A model generated the notes under the pieces. It searched no databases, was not told where the DNA came from, and was given only the letters and a program-made list of their open reading frames with translations. A stretch of DNA of 64,000 bases from Calothrix sp. NIES-4105 (lineage in GTDB: Bacteria; Cyanobacteriota; Cyanobacteriia; Cyanobacteriales; Nostocaceae). The stretch spans positions 5,779,614 through 5,843,613 of the forward strand of contig NZ_AP018290.1 of assembly GCF_002368415.1 (NCBI RefSeq), in the 5' to 3' direction. Positions within the stretch are counted from its first letter, which is position 1. Every line of letters begins with the position of its first letter. This document shows, piece by piece, positions 17,490-26,262 of this stretch. Position numbers and translations under genes: made by a program.

Positions 17490-18304
17490 GCAGAAATTAT
17501 TACAACGGATGACCGTAGCAGCAATTTTTTTTTACGGAAATTGTAGTAAAAATTGTAACTACATGCTCTTACCATAACTTAATACCAGAAATGTTAGATT
17601 TAGCAGGTGCATTGCTCTTATCACAAGTACCGTCACGTTTTAATGACAATAAGATAGTGTCTTAATGCTTATCAACGATTTATTCCATTAAGTAGGTATG
17701 ATACTTAAAAATTAAATATTAATACTGTCTTTTTTTTTATACAATTCTTTTGCTAATCTACGCGCGTTTACGCCCAGAATTTACTCATGCTGTGACTTAT
17801 AAATATTTTTACTGAGGGTTAAAGCATTTATTTTTGCATTTACTTTTAAAACACCCAGTCAGCAAATCAGTAAAATATAATGCTTGAAAATCAATCAGTA
17901 CTTATGTTTTTAGTTTATTTTAGATGGTGGGATATTTTACTCTTGCCACACGTTTAAAGTGGGCGCCAACATGGGCAAGGTTAATAAAGTATAATTTAAT
18001 TTAGTAAATCAAAAACAAAATAAAATGAGAAAAGTAAAACATTTTCAGTGTATAAAAAATTAAAAGAGAAATAGAATAATTCTCACAAATAGATAAAGAT
18101 GTAAGCATGAACACACAGTAGTAGGTTTAAAAAGTATTAGCATCAAGCTCTTATACATTTAAAAACAAGGTTGACAAAAACTTTTTTTACTTGTAATAGT
18201 GATAATGTGAATTAAGTAATTAGCTGTAGCAATAGCTTAATAAACACTCGTAAAAGTCAGTGTTGTCAGGCTCGTTAGAGCATAGCAAATTTTAATTAAT
18301 AAGT
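17490..18304. other. Gene-free AT-rich stretch between GAF and CHASE3 kinases
   Basis: About 815 bases without a credible coding region. It is the space that a GH74 gene and the kinase promoter would occupy. Bases just before 18305 resemble those before 11349. No terminator or RNA gene recognised. Confidence 0.5.
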
Positions 18305-19882
18305 ATGCTAGTTGCCAGCAAACTGCTTGATATAACCGATGTAAGCTTACGGATTTATAAAATAGTGTTAGCTACCAGTTTTTTGGGTTCACTAAGTAAA
18401 TCGCTCTTAAGAAGTCCTTTATTCGCGCCTGTTTATACTAGCTTTTTGGTGCTAGTGTTATTGATTGTGGGGCAGCAAGGCTTGAATATATGGATAGAAC
18501 ACCTCAATTACCAAGCGTTTGATTGGGTAAATCATACTTTGACAGTACAGCGTGAAGGAGAAAGTCTGTTCAACGCTGTGATCGATGAGCAAAGAGCCAT
18601 CTTAGAAGATTATAGTCCGAAGCAGTTCGCCTTAGAAAATTATGCTGAGAGTAGCTCTGCCTTTCGGGACAGCTTTAATAAGCTATACAATTTGGTAGAG
18701 GACAACCCTACCCAACTTCAGGAACTCTATAGGATTCAATATTTATATAACTACTGGCAAAGCAAGTTGAACCAGAAGGCGTTTTCTGATTCAAAACATG
18801 TTAGCGTCTTCTTGGCACAAAGCGCTTTACTTAGTTGCTTACGCAGTGAGATTAACATCTTAATTGACCGTGAGAAGATACTTTTAGGCGAACGCAGAAA
18901 CAGCTTATCTCAATTAAACCGTATAAACACAGTTATAAGCTTCTTCAACACAGTAACGATTCTAGTAGCAGTAGGTTTGAACCTGACTCGTTTGCATCGA
19001 CGAGCGGAAGTTCCTTTACGCCGATTGACAGAGGTAGGCAAACTTTGGCGCAAAGGTCAAATGTCTGTCCAGGTTGGCTATTCATCGAGAGATGAAATCG
19101 GTCAACTCGCGCGCATTCTCGATGCAATGGCAGACTCGACTCGCTACCGTACTGAATGTATTGAGGTGCGTAACCAACAGCTTGAGGATATGATCTGCGC
19201 GCTTTCCCACGACTTGCGTACTCCACTGCTTGCTACTCGTAACACTTTGGACAGCATGATCAAAGGAGCTTTTGGACCAGTTTCGGAGACTTGGAGGGAA
19301 GTATTTGAAGAGTACCGCCAAGCTAACGAGGATATCTTACTGCTTGTGTGCGTCCTCTTAGATGTTTCGCGCTATGAAACTGGTGGTGGCGCCCACCTTA
19401 GCTACAATCCCCTTAATTGGGAAAAAATTTTTGTCAAAGTGATTGCCCAAATCAAGGCTTCTTCAAAGTGTGAGTTAGCCTTCAAATACAAAATTTCTCA
19501 ATCACTGCCAACCGTCTACGGTGATGAGTTAGAGATTCAACGGGTTATACAAAACTTGCTTGATAACGCTGTGCGAGCAAGTAAACCTAATAAGGAAATT
19601 TTTCTTGAGGCAGCTAGTGGGGAAACACAAGTGAAAGTTTGCGTGCGCGATAACGGTTCAGGGATTGCGACGGCAGACTTGGAACAGCTCTTCCACCGCT
19701 TCATTCAAGGAAGAAGTCGGCGTGGCAAAGCAGGGCTTGGGCTGTACTTATGTCGTCAAATAATTTCGGCACACGGTGGCGCTATCGGTGTTGAAAGTTC
19801 CCTTGGAGAAGGTAGCACGTTTTGGTTTACTCTCCCGGTTAATACAGATAAGGCTCTTGTCCATCATGCAAACGAAATGTAG
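18305..19882 (+). CDS. CHASE3-HAMP sensor histidine kinase (copy 2)
   Basis: 525 residues, close paralogue of the kinase at 11349. Membrane segments at about 40-60 and 212-230, CHASE3-like sensor between them (WVNHTLTVQREGESLFNAVI), HAMP, HisKA with LSHDLRTPLL, and HATPase_c with QNLLDNAV, RDNGSGI and GKAGLGLYLC; all catalytic motifs are intact. The ATG at 18305 gives about 20 residues not possible in copy 1; the position homologous to copy 1's start is a GTG at 18365, so that may be the real start. The regulator follows 11 bases later. Confidence 0.88.
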   Translation: MLVASKLLDITDVSLRIYKIVLATSFLGSLSKSLLRSPLFAPVYTSFLVLVLLIVGQQGLNIWIEHLNYQAFDWVNHTLTVQREGESLFNAVIDEQRAILEDYSPKQFALENYAESSSAFRDSFNKLYNLVEDNPTQLQELYRIQYLYNYWQSKLNQKAFSDSKHVSVFLAQSALLSCLRSEINILIDREKILLGERRNSLSQLNRINTVISFFNTVTILVAVGLNLTRLHRRAEVPLRRLTEVGKLWRKGQMSVQVGYSSRDEIGQLARILDAMADSTRYRTECIEVRNQQLEDMICALSHDLRTPLLATRNTLDSMIKGAFGPVSETWREVFEEYRQANEDILLLVCVLLDVSRYETGGGAHLSYNPLNWEKIFVKVIAQIKASSKCELAFKYKISQSLPTVYGDELEIQRVIQNLLDNAVRASKPNKEIFLEAASGETQVKVCVRDNGSGIATADLEQLFHRFIQGRSRRGKAGLGLYLCRQIISAHGGAIGVESSLGEGSTFWFTLPVNTDKALVHHANEM

Positions 19883-19893
19883 GAGAAGGAATA

Positions 19894-20568
19894 ATGCCAT
19901 TAAATGACGAAAACAAAACAGTGCGGGTTTTATTAGTCGATGACCACGCTTTGATCCGCCGAGGTATGAAAGGTCAATTTACGCTTGAACCTGGCTTTAC
20001 TGTGGTTGGAGAGGCTTCTGACGGCGCCTGTGCTATCGAATTGGCAACTCAACTCGAACCAGATGTTGTTTTGATGGACATAGATATGCCAGTCACGGAT
20101 GGAATCACAGCCACACAGCAGATCAAAAGCGCTCATGTTACCACTCGTATTTTAGCCTTAAGTGCGTTTGACGACGATACGCAGGTGATGGGGATGCTCG
20201 CAGCAGGTGCGGACGGTTACTGCCTTAAAACCATCCAATGGGAACAACTCATCGCTGTGATTCAATTGATTCTTACTGGTGGGGCTTATTTAGACCCTCA
20301 AATAGCCCAAAAAGTAGCTCGGATGCTCAAGTTCGGCGCCGTTACTGCTGAAGTTTCTTCTTCTTCTATCCAACAACCAATTCTTAGTAATCGTGAGCGC
20401 GAGATTCTTAAACTTATTGCCGAAGGATACTCAAACCAGGAGATTGCTGACCAGCTTTACCTCTCACTAGGAACAATCAAGTCCTATGTGCGTATGATTC
20501 TCAACAAACTCAGCGTTGATGATCGTGTCCAGGCAGCAGCATACGCTGTGCGCGAAGGGTTAATTTAA
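19894..20568 (+). CDS. NarL/FixJ-family response regulator (copy 2)
   Basis: 224 residues, nearly the same as the regulator at 12881. Receiver pocket VDDHAL, phospho-acceptor VVLMDIDMP, GYCLKT; LuxR-type DNA-binding domain LSNREREILKLIAEGYSNQE followed by LSLGTIKSYVRMILNKL. The recognition helix is almost identical to copy 1, so both regulators probably read the same DNA sites, giving two inputs to one regulon (inference). GGAGAAGGA stands 4 bases before the ATG, a strong ribosome site. Confidence 0.93.
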   Translation: MPLNDENKTVRVLLVDDHALIRRGMKGQFTLEPGFTVVGEASDGACAIELATQLEPDVVLMDIDMPVTDGITATQQIKSAHVTTRILALSAFDDDTQVMGMLAAGADGYCLKTIQWEQLIAVIQLILTGGAYLDPQIAQKVARMLKFGAVTAEVSSSSIQQPILSNREREILKLIAEGYSNQEIADQLYLSLGTIKSYVRMILNKLSVDDRVQAAAYAVREGLI

Positions 20569-20666
20569 CATGACCCGCGCGTTACGAATGCCTTTTTTTC
20601 GTGCCATTCGGCTCAAATCTGGATGGCGCCTCGTTAAATTCAAGAGCAGAAGCTATTGAGCCAACT

Positions 20667-21026
20667 TCATGAACAAGCATTAACTGTGGTTAATACGGCA
20701 TCGTAAGTATCGAAAATTTCAAACACTGAATCCAGTTGAGCCAGTTCAAAGACTATTTGCACAGGTGGTTGTAGGTTACAAATTACCAAGCGACAACCAC
20801 TAGAACGCGCAGCCTTTTGCGCCGCTACTAGGGCAACTAACCCTGAACTATTAATAAAATTCACTTGGGCGAGATCGATTACCCAAAGCTGCTGGGACTC
20901 TTGCGCCAAGCCACTCAGTTGTTCGTTTAAGGACTTACCAAGCTGTTCGTCTAAATATCCTTGAGGCTGAAGCACAATTAGTTGGTATTCTTGTTGGGTT
21001 TGGTATTTTGGTTGTGTGAAAGTCAT
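20667..21026 (-). CDS. STAS-domain anti-sigma factor antagonist
   Basis: 119 residues covering one STAS domain: LQPQGYLD, LWVIDLAQVNFINSSGLVAL, with the phosphorylatable Ser at about 60, and RLVICNLQPPVQIVFELAQL. SpoIIAA/RsbV-like proteins switch partners when dephosphorylated and free a sigma factor or other regulator. No anti-sigma kinase is adjacent. It converges with the second regulator gene. Confidence 0.88.
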   Translation of the reverse strand: MTFTQPKYQTQQEYQLIVLQPQGYLDEQLGKSLNEQLSGLAQESQQLWVIDLAQVNFINSSGLVALVAAQKAARSSGCRLVICNLQPPVQIVFELAQLDSVFEIFDTYDAVLTTVNACS

Positions 21027-21680
21027 AATATTACTAGCATTTAGTTAAAGATTTTACTAAGACTTAAGATTAGATTGAAGTCTGAGTAAAGTATGCTTCC
21101 TAGACCGCCTACACAAACACTATCTGATGGCTACTTAGGTCTTGGTGTATACACCGTCCTCATAGGGAAGTAAGATTGTCCACTTGACTATCCATATAAT
21201 GTGCGCGTTGTTGCTATAACAAAATGTCCTGAATAATGCTATTTGCTAGTAAGTTAAAATCTTAGAAATTACACACTTTAATTCAGCTCTTGTGGAGTGG
21301 GCATCCCTGCCATTGGTGTCAACTTAAGGTTTAAACCTATTTGTCAACGAGAGGTTTTGTTAGAAAAGAAGTATAAAGACGAACTATTTTCTTGGTTTTA
21401 TACTGAATCAGAAAGCGACGCAGCTAAACAAAGCATTTATGGCACCTCTCTAAGTTCGTTTTTTGTTCCTTTAAAACCTAGTTTCTAAGCATAAATACTT
21501 ATTGACTTAGTAAGTTTTAGCTTAACTTGACACTAATGGCATCCCTGCCCGCCCTTAATATAGAAACCTTTAGGACGGCCTCGACACCCATCCCACAAGA
21601 TGCCCATCCCACAAGATGCTCATCTCACAAGATGCCCATTCTACAAGTAATGGTAATTTATTTGTGGAGCTATTTTTGAC
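21027..21680. other. Gene-poor gap with four 16-bp tandem repeats
   Basis: At 21587-21647 the unit CCCATCCCACAAGATG is present almost four times in tandem, the last copies drifting. A 63-codon open frame at 21297-21488 has no recognisable content and is not called. No other structure recognised. Confidence 0.7.
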
Positions 21681-22148
21681 TTATGGCGCCAAAACACAAT
21701 AATCTAATCCCTTAAGTTGAGAAGCTTTAGCAACAGCAGTATTAATATCATCCAACTTAAAAACATGAGTTTGAATTGCATCTAAATTTAGCGTTCCTGC
21801 TGCAAGCATTCTGATTAACTCGTAAGGTGCTTGCCGTGGAAACATAAATGCACCTTGAATAGTAATTTCCTTGAGCATGATTTGAGCATAGGGTAGAGGA
21901 ATATTTGACTGTACGCCACCCATGAATACTGCAGTACCATGTGGACGTAAAGTATTGATGCAAGCGATAGTTGGGTCTGGATTTTTTACACCACCTAGCA
22001 CATCTAACACCATATCAGCTTCACCTGCTGCTTGCTGAATTTCGTTTGTATATTCAGATGCATCACCGTGTAAAGCAACACTAACAACACGCTGTGGGTT
22101 GAGTTGCACCAGTTTCTCTAAAGTCTTTGTATCACGTCCAACAGCAAC
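21681..22148 (-). pseudogene. Zinc-type alcohol dehydrogenase, C-terminal fragment
   Basis: Minus-strand frame begins VAVGRDTKTLEKL and continues QLNPQRVVSVALHGD, ADMVLDVLGG, TLRPHGTAVFMGG and ends GLDYCVLAP at 21681. This is the cofactor domain and tail of a medium-chain dehydrogenase; about 160 N-terminal residues are missing. At its broken 5' edge (about 22148) it meets, head to head, a regulator that has also lost its N-terminus. A Met at 22109 would allow a 142-residue product, but it would lack the catalytic domain. Confidence 0.75.
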
Positions 22149-22866
22149 TACTCAACTAGGAAGTATTGGTGTGACTTGGTATACATGGCTTGAACAAGGG
22201 CGTGATATTCAAGTTTCGGGACAAGTCTTGGAAAGTATCGCGCGCGTACTAAGATTAACTACTGACGAACGTAAGCATTTATTTTACCTTGCCAACCAAC
22301 CTTTATTTGATAAACCATCTTCGCTACATGAAGTTGTCAGTCCAGCACTGCAAACGCTTATAGATAATTTAGGCGCCAGTCCTGCACAAATTATCGGGCT
22401 AAGGATGGATATTTTGGCATGGAATAAAGCAGCCAGTGCCACTTTTTATGACTGTGCCACGATACCAGTTGAACAAAGAAATAGAATATGGATAATGTTT
22501 AGCGACCACAATGTTCGGCGAACTTTGATAGATTGGGAAGGGCACGCACAAAGAGTATTAGCAGAATTTCGGGCAGTATGCGATTATCATGCAGGCGACC
22601 CCTGGTTTATGCAGCTAGTAGATAACCTTAAACACATTAGTCCAGAATTTCGGGAATGGTGGTCACGACACGACGTTCAAGGTAGACCTGCTGGGCGTAA
22701 AGAATACGACCATCCAATAGTAGGGCGATTAGTTTTACATCATACAATGTTGCAAGTTGTTGATAACCCTAATTTAAAAATAGTTGTTTACACCCCTTTG
22801 CCAGAAGCAGACACTGAACAAAAGCTTCAACAACTTTTGATAAAATATGAAGCTGCGTCCAATTAG
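22149..22866 (+). pseudogene. MmyB-like XRE regulator, N-terminus lost
   Basis: The recognisable part begins QLGSIGVTWYTWLEQGRDI, the third and fourth helices of an XRE domain, followed by the MmyB-type ligand-binding domain (ARVLRLTTDERKHLFYLA, WNKAASATFYD, and ending VVYTPLPEADTEQKL). About 35 N-terminal residues carrying the first HTH helices are absent; upstream codons in the open frame from 22099 are antisense of the dehydrogenase fragment. In intact genomes such regulators often stand divergent to the oxidoreductase they control. Confidence 0.75.
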
Positions 22867-22897
22867 ATTCCCGACTTCTTAAAGAAGTCGGGAATCT
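22865..22897. repeat. 33-bp palindromic repeat AGATTCCCGACTTCTT...
   Basis: Arms AGATTCCCGACTTCTT and AAGAAGTCGGGAATCT. Second copy of the repeat at 17383. It starts at the stop codon of the truncated MmyB regulator. Confidence 0.88.
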
Positions 22898-22969
22898 GGA
22901 CACCGCATTCTTTGCTTACAACAGTCGGAAATTTTACAAAACAAAAAAAGCCTACAAAGACTTGAGTTT

Positions 22970-23747
22970 ATGACACTACTTGAATTTTCATTAGATGGAA
23001 AGATTGCCTTAGTGACTGGAGGAGGACGGGGTTTAGGACTGGAAATTGCTAAGGCACTTGCCATATCTGGCGCCCATGTTTTAGTAAATGGGCGAAACTT
23101 GGAAAACCTCAACCGCGCGGTTGCGATTATCAACTCAGTTTCCGGTTCGGCATCATCACTACAATTTGATGTTACCGATGAAGTTGCTGTAAAACAAGCT
23201 TTTATTGAAATTCGAGAAAAGTATAATCGTTTAGATATTCTTGTAAATAATGTTGGCGCCCGTGACCGTCGTGATTTTTTTGAGTTTGAAATGGACGCAG
23301 TACGTCAGCTTATTAATGCTGATTTAATTGCCCCATTTAATTTATCGCGAGAAGCTGCAAAGTTAATGATGGAAAATCACTACGGTCGAATCATTAATAT
23401 AACTTCTATAGCGGGTTCAATTGCGGGTGCAGGTGATGCCATTTATACTGCGGCGAAGGTGTAGAGACGCGATTAATCGCGTCTCTACACGCGCGCTTGC
23501 TGCGGAATTAGGAAAATTTGGAATTACCGTCAATGGTGTGGCGCCGGGTTTTTTTGCAACTGAAAGTAATGCTGATGTAGTTGCTGATAAAGAAATCGCA
23601 GCTTGGTTAGAACAAAGAACTTCTTTGGGTCGTTGGGGAGAACCAAAAGAAATTGCTGGCGCCGTCGTTTTCTTTGCTTCAAGCGCTGCATCTTACATTA
23701 CTGGTCAAATATTAGCTGTTGACGGTGGATACCTTGCTCCTAAATAA
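22970..23747 (+). pseudogene. Short-chain dehydrogenase/reductase interrupted by a palindrome
   Basis: The first frame (22970-23464) carries the SDR cofactor motif TGGGRGLGLEIA, NNVGARD, and the catalytic ITSIAGSIAG and YTAAK. It stops inside a perfect 32-bp palindrome at 23459. The rest continues one frame over: TRALAAELGKFGITVNGVAP, FFASSAASYITGQ and VDGGYL. About six residues expected after YTAAK are missing. The catalytic Tyr and Lys are in the first piece but the substrate-binding end is out of frame, so the gene is broken unless ribosomes shift. GGCGCC occurs five times in it. Confidence 0.85.
23459..23490. repeat. Perfect 32-bp palindrome inside the SDR gene
   Basis: GTGTAGAGACGCGATT followed by its exact reverse complement. 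It carries a stop (TAG) and shifts the frame. The core GTAGAGACGC/GCGTCTCTAC recurs at 59812-59843 and in a variant at 28376-28436. Confidence 0.9.
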
Positions 23748-23805
23748 TATCTTGCTTTGTTGTTAAGGTACAATAAGAACAATACCTATAAAGCTTGTTT
23801 TTAAA

Positions 23806-24169
23806 ATGGTGATAAACTTAAATTTACCACAGCCCCAGCTATCGAATAACTTAAAGGTAACACTCCTGCTGGAAACACTCGCATCAGGGAATTTTGCTGC
23901 TTCTGTCTTAGAGTTTCCTAATTGTAGAGTCGAAGCACAAACACTCCTAAGAAGCTATTACTCAAGTTCAAGCCGCCTTCTTAGAACGGCTCAAGCATAT
24001 TGAAGCAATTTCATGGGATGTACCAATTCAAGCAAATCAGCCTGCCTGGATGCAATTTGCAGGTGTCTTTAAAGATGATCCTGATTTTGAGGAAGTTATG
24101 AAATCAATTCGTGCCGAACGAACAAGAGATGATAATTCTGAAGTTGACCCTTCTTACTATAGTCGCTGA
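23806..24169 (+). pseudogene. Small HicB-like/antitoxin-type gene with a frameshift
   Basis: Frame 1 reads VTLLLETLASGNFAASVLEF and PNCRVEAQT; near 23950 the sense passes to another frame: AITQVQAAFLERLKHIEAIS and then PAWMQFAGVFKDDPDFEEVM, ending SYYSR at 24169. Together they give one continuous protein of about 120 residues, broken by a single-base-type shift. The first part resembles HicB-like proteins often encoded beside PIN-domain toxins in cyanobacteria; no toxin follows here. Either a pseudogene or a sequencing error. Confidence 0.6.
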
Positions 24170-24207
24170 CTCACATAATTTTTCTGATTAAAAATGATTA
24201 TTAATTA

Positions 24208-24807
24208 TTAATCTTTTAAACCTAAACTTAAAATACCAAGAATCTTGCCAACTTGGTTCAAAAAGTACTCATTTAAATCTACTTCTATTTTTTGTTCTTC
24301 AAGCCGCATAAATTTCCAGCTACTTCCAGTAGTTACGGCGCCGAGTATTGAATTAACAGTATTTCCTTTTCGTTGATTAAAAATTTGAGCAGCTATCATT
24401 TCTGCCATGCATTGCCCTAAACCTGATTCAATATTCTCATTTTTTGCTTCCACTATTGCAATTACAGGTGATGTAATAACTAATTGTTCTGGAGAACGAC
24501 TAATTAGATAATCACAAAAGCCGTTTAGACCTTTTTCAACATCTACTGTAAAGTCTCTTCCTGAAAATAAACTTGCTTTTTGAGGATACAAACGTTTTAA
24601 TTCCAATAAAATTGGCGTAATTACCATTTCCGAACGTGATTTTTCAGAGTTAATTGCTAAAGCAATCGGTGAATTAAAACGTAAAGTTTCTGCAAGATAA
24701 TCACTGTAGTTTATCTCCGGTATATTAGCAAATGTACCAACGCTTTCAATTATAGTAATATTAAAATCATCTCGAATCGACTCTATATCAAATTGACTGT
24801 AAGACAT
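24208..24807 (-). CDS. Conserved cyanobacterial protein with PD-(D/E)XK-like features
   Basis: 199 residues. NGFCDYLIS followed by VIAIVEAKNENIESGLGQCM resembles the D...ExK core and the following glutamine helix of restriction-nuclease-fold proteins, so a nuclease or a decayed one is possible. The rest is not recognised. Stands alone between broken genes. No catalytic activity can be claimed from the motif only. Confidence 0.6.
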   Translation of the reverse strand: MSYSQFDIESIRDDFNITIIESVGTFANIPEINYSDYLAETLRFNSPIALAINSEKSRSEMVITPILLELKRLYPQKASLFSGRDFTVDVEKGLNGFCDYLISRSPEQLVITSPVIAIVEAKNENIESGLGQCMAEMIAAQIFNQRKGNTVNSILGAVTTGSSWKFMRLEEQKIEVDLNEYFLNQVGKILGILSLGLKD

Positions 24808-24925
24808 TACTCGAACCTTTCATTCGCTAGAGAAGCACCTAAATTTTAACTAAATTGGCACTATTATAAACTGGTACAAAAACACTGCTTATTTATTTTT
24901 GCACAACTACATAGGTATTGAAATA

Positions 24926-25050
24926 AGTTACCGCTTCGCACAAGCAACGCACGGAAACTCCTAAAATAACTAGCACAACTCCTGCTATCCTTTCTAGGCT
25001 TGCTGGATACTTTATAAGACCAATGGTGCCTTAACCGTTAGTAATGGAAA
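24926..25050 (-). other. Chimeric scrap of transporter and oxidoreductase sequence
   Basis: Bases about 24926-25024 copy the last 100 bases of the transporter gene at 25692 (compare GAAACTCCTAAAATAACTAG with GAAACTCCTAAAATTACTAG). From about 25024 the match changes to the oxidoreductase fragment at 15795-15830 (TTAACCGTTAGTAATGG versus TTGACCATTAGTAATGG). The switch falls at GGTGCC, where the parents have GGCGCC and GGCACC. It encodes nothing intact. Confidence 0.6.
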
Positions 25051-25070
25051 TTACTCACAAAGGCTATGTA

Positions 25071-25259
25071 TTAGCCAATCAACTTGATGATGCCTTGACT
25101 CACCAGGTTCTCAAGGTTTTTATCGAGCAGTATTTGCTCACGCACTAACTTGATTTGTGAGTGAGTGAGAATGTGTAATCCCGGTTGGATAACATAATCT
25201 TTGATAGCGATGCTTTGCGGTTGCTTGCTGTTGGTACGATTGTAGGTAATTGAAGGCAT
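25071..25259 (-). CDS. Small protein of unknown function
   Basis: About 62 residues (66 if started at 25271). It contains NSKQPQSIAIKDYVIQPGLH and VREQILLDKNLENLVSQGII; not recognised. A strong GGAGG lies at 25272-25276, touching the upstream ATG but 12 bases from the Met at 25259, so the second start is favoured. Stand-alone, amid remnants. Confidence 0.45.
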   Translation of the reverse strand: MPSITYNRTNSKQPQSIAIKDYVIQPGLHILTHSQIKLVREQILLDKNLENLVSQGIIKLIG

Positions 25260-25442
25260 ACTTGCATTCATCCTCCGAGCGGTATATTACCTTAACTATA
25301 AACCATATTGACAGAATAATTAACTTTTGATATTATTACCTATTTTTTGTGCTATACTGGATAAGTATTCTAACCATTAGACACGTCAGGTGTAGCATAA
25401 TTTTTTTAGCGAAACCAATTTATTAATAAAGTTGAGTATAAA

Positions 25443-25652
25443 TTGAAAATTAAAGCATTGGATATCAAAGATGGTGACCGCATAATTGCCTACTGCAAGA
25501 ACAAAATGCAAATCTGCAAGGTGAAACAAATTTTAGAACCGGGTCAGACCACTGTAACGCTTGCAGTATTCACAACTGAAAATTACCGTGGCTGCTCGGT
25601 TTCATGCGTAGTTCGGTTTAAATGGGATGCTTTAGTTGAATTAGTAAGCTAG
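25443..25652 (+). CDS. Small conserved-looking protein, TTG start
   Basis: 69 residues: ALDIKDGDRIIAYCKNKMQI, VKQILEPGQTTVTLAVFTT and WDALVELVS. The beta-rich pattern suggests a small SH3-like or KOW-like fold, but it is not recognised as a family. No in-frame ATG exists; TTG 25443 is the only reasonable start. Not linked to its neighbours. Confidence 0.5.
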   Translation: MKIKALDIKDGDRIIAYCKNKMQICKVKQILEPGQTTVTLAVFTTENYRGCSVSCVVRFKWDALVELVS

Positions 25653-25691
25653 AAAATCCTATTTCTGCTAATAAATTAATGATTTTATAAG

Positions 25692-26147
25692 TTACCGCTT
25701 TGCATAAGCGACTAAGGAAACTCCTAAAATTACTAGTACGACTCCAGTTATTCTTTCTGGGCTTGCCGAATACTTAGTAAGACCAATGGCGCCATAGTGG
25801 TCAAGTAAAAGTGCTGCAATCATTTGACCTGCAATTGTCAGCCCTAATGTCAGTGCTGCTCCTATGTTGGGTGTAGCAAAAATAGTTGACCACACATACA
25901 AAGTTCCCAAACAACCTCCAATCCACATCCACCATGATGTTTGGGATAGCGTCGTCAAAGCGGGAAATGGGTATTGTGCGAAGGTACAAATAACAAGCGA
26001 TGCCAAAGTACCAGCAAGGTATGAAATAAATGTTACCTGCATCGGTTCGCCAACATACCGTCTCAAAAGTGTGTTCAATGCAACCTGAACGGGTAAAATG
26101 GCGCCACCAATTAGCGCTGACAAAATAAAAATAGTTCGTCCACCCAT
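25692..26147 (-). CDS. DMT-family membrane transporter (YdcZ type)
   Basis: 151 residues with five hydrophobic segments: FILSALIGGAILPVQVALNT, FISYLAGTLASLVIC, WMWIGGCLGTLYVWSTIFA, IGAALTLGLTIAGQMIAALL and GVVLVILGVSLVAY. This is the length and shape of the YdcZ (DUF606) half-size drug/metabolite transporters. It diverges from a MarR regulator gene with palindromic operator-like sites between them, so the regulator very probably controls it. The substrate is unknown. Part of its 3' end is duplicated at 24926. Confidence 0.85.
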   Translation of the reverse strand: MGGRTIFILSALIGGAILPVQVALNTLLRRYVGEPMQVTFISYLAGTLASLVICTFAQYPFPALTTLSQTSWWMWIGGCLGTLYVWSTIFATPNIGAALTLGLTIAGQMIAALLLDHYGAIGLTKYSASPERITGVVLVILGVSLVAYAKR

Positions 26148-26166
26148 TTTGATACCCTCCAGTATT

Positions 26167-26225
26167 TATCTTGATGTCAAGATACTTAATGCCAAGATTA
26201 TAGCATTTATTTTGATGTCAAGATA
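26167..26225. promoter_or_regulatory. Two MarR-type palindromic operators plus half sites
   Basis: TATCTTGATGTCAAGATA at 26167-26184 is a perfect 8-bp inverted repeat around TG; TATTTTGATGTCAAGATA at 26208-26225 is nearly identical. Between and after them are weaker copies (TTAATGCCAAGATTA and TTAGTGTCAAAATATA). They lie exactly between the divergent transporter and MarR genes, the usual place for autoregulation. Confidence 0.8.
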
Positions 26226-26262
26226 TTTAGTGTCAAAATATATTAGATGAGTGGGTAGCAAA

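Noticed and set aside
21297..21488. 63-codon frame near the tandem repeats
   Set aside because: No family resemblance and no ribosome site; treated as intergenic.
22099..22866. Intact 255-residue regulator starting at 22099
   Set aside because: The first 17 codons are antisense of a dehydrogenase fragment, and the HTH start is missing.
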